Shown here piece by piece: positions 5,054 to 7,003 of a stretch of 7,003 nt of DNA; the first letter of the stretch is position 1; every line of letters begins with the position of its first letter. The notes beneath the pieces are model-generated. The model was given only the letters and a program-made list of their open reading frames with translations. It searched no databases and had not been told where the DNA came from. Source of the stretch: DASWVC01 sp036401335 (GTDB lineage: Bacteria; Verrucomicrobiota; Verrucomicrobiia; Chthoniobacterales; JAFAMB01). The stretch covers positions 1-7,003 of the forward strand of contig DASWVC010000237.1 in the NCBI GenBank assembly GCA_036401335.1, read 5' to 3'. Made by a program: the position numbers and the translations under genes.

Positions 5054-6088
5054 TCAAGGGAAAATCATGGGCGGCGCGGACTGGCCGCCTTCGGCCTTCA
5101 ACGCAAGCGCAATGGCCCGTCGGTGCGGCGTGGGGATCGGCACCGCGGCCAACTCGGCCAACGGCTGCCAAAGCAGCGGGGAGGGGTCCGGCACGCCCGC
5201 GGCAGGCCCCCGGAGCACCTGAAGGTTGATCGAGTAACGCGTGACGTGGTGGCGCAGGGAAACAAACGGTTCAGCAGGCAGTTCACCGTGCTGTACAACC
5301 GGCAACGTCCAGAGCCCCGCCCACCGTTTCGCCGGCGGCCGCTGCTGCAACAGCACCCGCTGTCCATCGTAAACCCACCAGTAGCGTTCAACCCGCTCCT
5401 CGATGACCGGCCGCGGCCGTTTCCGCGGCAGGGACTCCGGATCAACAGCGCGACAGGCGCTGCGCACGGGACAGAGCACGCACGCCGGCTTGCGCGGCTT
5501 GCAAACCAACGCTCCCAGCTCCATCAAAGCGTTGTTGACCAGACGAGGCTGGTCACACCCGGCCAACCGCTCCGCGACGTCCCAAAGGATGACGCTACCG
5601 GCGGGAGAGTCGATCGGTTCTGTCAGGTTCAGCACGCGGCTGAGCACACGGGCAACGTTCCCGTCAACCACCGGGGCCGGCAGATTGAAGGCAAAGCTCG
5701 CAACCGCTCCAGCCGTGTAACGACCGACGCCGGGCAGGGCGCGCAGTGCTTCCACAGACCGTGGAAACTCGCCCCCGTGTGCCTCCACCACTGCCTGGGC
5801 GCACCGCTGCAGGTTCTGGGCGCGCCGGTAAAGGCCGAGGCCCTGCCAAACCGTCAACATTTCCTGGCTGGAGGCCGCGGCAAGTGCCCTGACCGTCGGA
5901 AAACGGTCCAACCAGCGGTGGTAATAGGGGATCGCCGTGACCACCTGCGTTTGCTGCAGCATGAATTCCGAGACCAGGATTGCATACGGGTCCGCCGTGG
6001 CTCGCCATGGCAGCTTCCGTCCCTCCCGACCGTACCATTCCAGCAGCGCGGCACGAAATGCCGTGCTATCAATCCCGACCTGATTCAT
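5054..6088 (-). CDS. mutY: A/G-specific adenine DNA glycosylase
   Basis: MutY removes adenine mispaired with 8-oxoguanine, preventing G:C to T:A mutations, and works on genomic DNA. With the ATG at 6088 the protein has 344 residues, typical of the family. The N-terminal domain has LPWR at 26-29, SEFMLQQTQV at 40-49 with catalytic Glu41, the helix-hairpin-helix LPGVGRYTAGAV at 118-129, and VDGNVARVLSR with catalytic Asp142. The iron-sulfur loop is complete: Cys196-x6-Cys203-x2-Cys206-x5-Cys212. The C-terminal NUDIX-like 8-oxoG-sensing domain follows from about 225 (WAGLWTLPVV, LRHHVTRYSI). At the site of the E. coli FSH recognition motif it reads VTR (282-284). A GTG at 6112 would add eight residues, but the ATG puts the catalytic Glu close to its usual position (37 in E. 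coli). trpB follows after 37 bp. The ATG overlaps that of rnhC on the other strand. Confidence 0.95.
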   Translation of the reverse strand: MNQVGIDSTAFRAALLEWYGREGRKLPWRATADPYAILVSEFMLQQTQVVTAIPYYHRWLDRFPTVRALAAASSQEMLTVWQGLGLYRRAQNLQRCAQAVVEAHGGEFPRSVEALRALPGVGRYTAGAVASFAFNLPAPVVDGNVARVLSRVLNLTEPIDSPAGSVILWDVAERLAGCDQPRLVNNALMELGALVCKPRKPACVLCPVRSACRAVDPESLPRKRPRPVIEERVERYWWVYDGQRVLLQQRPPAKRWAGLWTLPVVQHGELPAEPFVSLRHHVTRYSINLQVLRGPAAGVPDPSPLLWQPLAELAAVPIPTPHRRAIALALKAEGGQSAPPMIFP

Positions 6089-7003
6089 GTTCTCAAAAGT
6101 GCAACCGTACACCGCGGCGCTTACTTTGTCGCAGGCACAAGCATTGCGCCAGACCCTGGAAGAACTCGGCTTCGAGTTTGCCCAACGTCCCTACACCTTG
6201 TTCTTCGCCCAAAAATCCAATGTAACCGTCGTCGTTTACGAGAAAGGTCCCAAAGTGGTCGTGCAGGGACGCGGCACCGAAGAGTTTGTGCAGTACACCC
6301 TCGAACCCCAGATCCTGGGCCAGGCCCGGTTGGGTTACGAAGAAGTGCTGCAACCAGAGATGTTCGCGCCGCATTTCGGCATTGACGAGAGCGGCAAAGG
6401 TGACTTTTTCGGCCCGTTGGTGATCGCCGGTGTGTACGTGGACCGGGAGATTGCCCGGCATTTTCTTCGGGCCGGCGTAACCGACAGTAAGAAGATCGGG
6501 TCGGACCGGCGCATCAAGGAACTGGCCGCCGTGATCCGGGATACCCCTGGCGCCACGGCCAACGTCGTCTTGATCGGCCCTGAGCGTTACAATGAGCTCT
6601 ATGGCCGCTTTGCCAACCTGAATGACCTGCTTGCCTGGGGTCATGCCCGGGTCATTGAGAACCTGCTTTCGGCTCGCCCCGATTGTCCCCGGGCCTTGTC
6701 GGACAAGTTCGCCAACGAACGCGTTATTAAAAAAGCTTTATTGGAACGCGGGAAGGCGATCCACGTGGATCAAAGAACCAAAGCCGAGTCGGATGCCGCC
6801 GTTGCGGCCGCCTCCATTCTGGCGCGGGAACGGTTCGTCTCCTGGCTGGAAGCTCAAGGCAAAGCCGCCGGAATTCTTTTGCCGAAAGGTGTTTCGGCGC
6901 AAGTAAAAGCCGCTGCGCGCCAACTCGTTGAGCGCCAGGGAGCAGAGGCGTTACGGCGGTTTGTTAAGCTGCACTTCCGGACGACTGCGGAAATCCTGGG
7001 CTT
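6087..7003 (+). CDS. rnhC: Ribonuclease HIII, cut by the right edge just before its C-terminus
   Basis: RNase HIII cleaves the RNA strand of RNA:DNA hybrids, such as primers and R-loops, with a metal-dependent mechanism. The 305 visible codons cover nearly the whole protein (about 310 residues is usual). Residues 1-90 are the N-terminal substrate-binding (TBP-like) domain that separates HIII from HII. The catalytic domain opens with FGIDESGKGDFFGPLVIAG at 98-115. The acidic residues Asp100, Glu101, Asp206 (SDKFAN) and Asp236 (KAESDAA) match in order and spacing the DEDD set of Geobacillus RNase HIII (97, 98, 202, 232). TDSKKI at 132-137 and ARERF at 246-250 are further family motifs. The end (KLHFRTTAEILG) resembles the usual C-terminus, so few residues are missing. 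It is the only plus-strand gene. The ATG at 6087 has no Shine-Dalgarno motif; the next in-frame ATG would remove the N-terminal domain. Confidence 0.96.
   Translation, partial: MFSKVQPYTAALTLSQAQALRQTLEELGFEFAQRPYTLFFAQKSNVTVVVYEKGPKVVVQGRGTEEFVQYTLEPQILGQARLGYEEVLQPEMFAPHFGIDESGKGDFFGPLVIAGVYVDREIARHFLRAGVTDSKKIGSDRRIKELAAVIRDTPGATANVVLIGPERYNELYGRFANLNDLLAWGHARVIENLLSARPDCPRALSDKFANERVIKKALLERGKAIHVDQRTKAESDAAVAAASILARERFVSWLEAQGKAAGILLPKGVSAQVKAAARQLVERQGAEALRRFVKLHFRTTAEILG

Noticed and set aside
5123..6385. Plus-strand open frame of 420 codons antisense to mutY
   Set aside because: It is a mirror of the mutY coding frame, rich in Arg and Pro with no domain, and it would overlap the well-supported rnhC in another frame.

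Overview
The window is a GC-rich, gene-dense piece of a bacterial chromosome. Seven of its eight genes lie on the minus strand; one lies on the plus strand at the right end. Four features suggest a member of the Verrucomicrobiota (PVC group), inferred from gene style rather than from a marker gene: an RNase HIII gene, a tyrA-aroA pair, small secreted Trp/Tyr/Gly-rich and Pro/Thr-rich proteins, and starts that mostly lack a Shine-Dalgarno motif. No rRNA, tRNA, CRISPR array, transposase or phage gene was recognised.

Layout from left to right. Positions 1-519 hold the N-terminal 173 codons of aroA (EPSP synthase), running off the left edge. Six bases upstream of it ends tyrA (prephenate/arogenate dehydrogenase, 526-1365), so the two probably form an operon of the shikimate and tyrosine pathways. 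A perfect 9-bp dyad (1376-1398) lies just before the tyrA start. Next is a 67-residue secreted protein with a strict 5-residue Trp repeat (1451-1654). A 945-bp stretch without a convincing gene follows (1655-2599). Its right half, about 2121-2540, is a dense chain of hairpins that includes perfect 8-9 bp stems and one weak terminator-like stem. This is the least explained part of the window.

After it come a small lipoprotein (2600-3007), a stand-alone LON N-terminal-domain protein (3124-3732), trpB (tryptophan synthase beta, 3817-5016) and mutY (A/G-specific adenine glycosylase, 5054-6088). The order mutY-trpB-LON protein, with gaps of 37 and 84 bp, could be one transcript. On the plus strand rnhC (RNase HIII, from 6087, cut off by the right edge) diverges from mutY. 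The two proposed ATG codons overlap in one CATG.

Functionally the window combines aromatic amino-acid synthesis (aroA, tyrA, trpB), genome maintenance (mutY against 8-oxoG:A mispairs, rnhC against RNA:DNA hybrids), and two small exported proteins of unknown role. The best candidates for something undescribed are the hairpin-rich intergenic region, the shared mutY/rnhC start, the Trp-repeat peptide and the conserved-looking tail of the lipoprotein.
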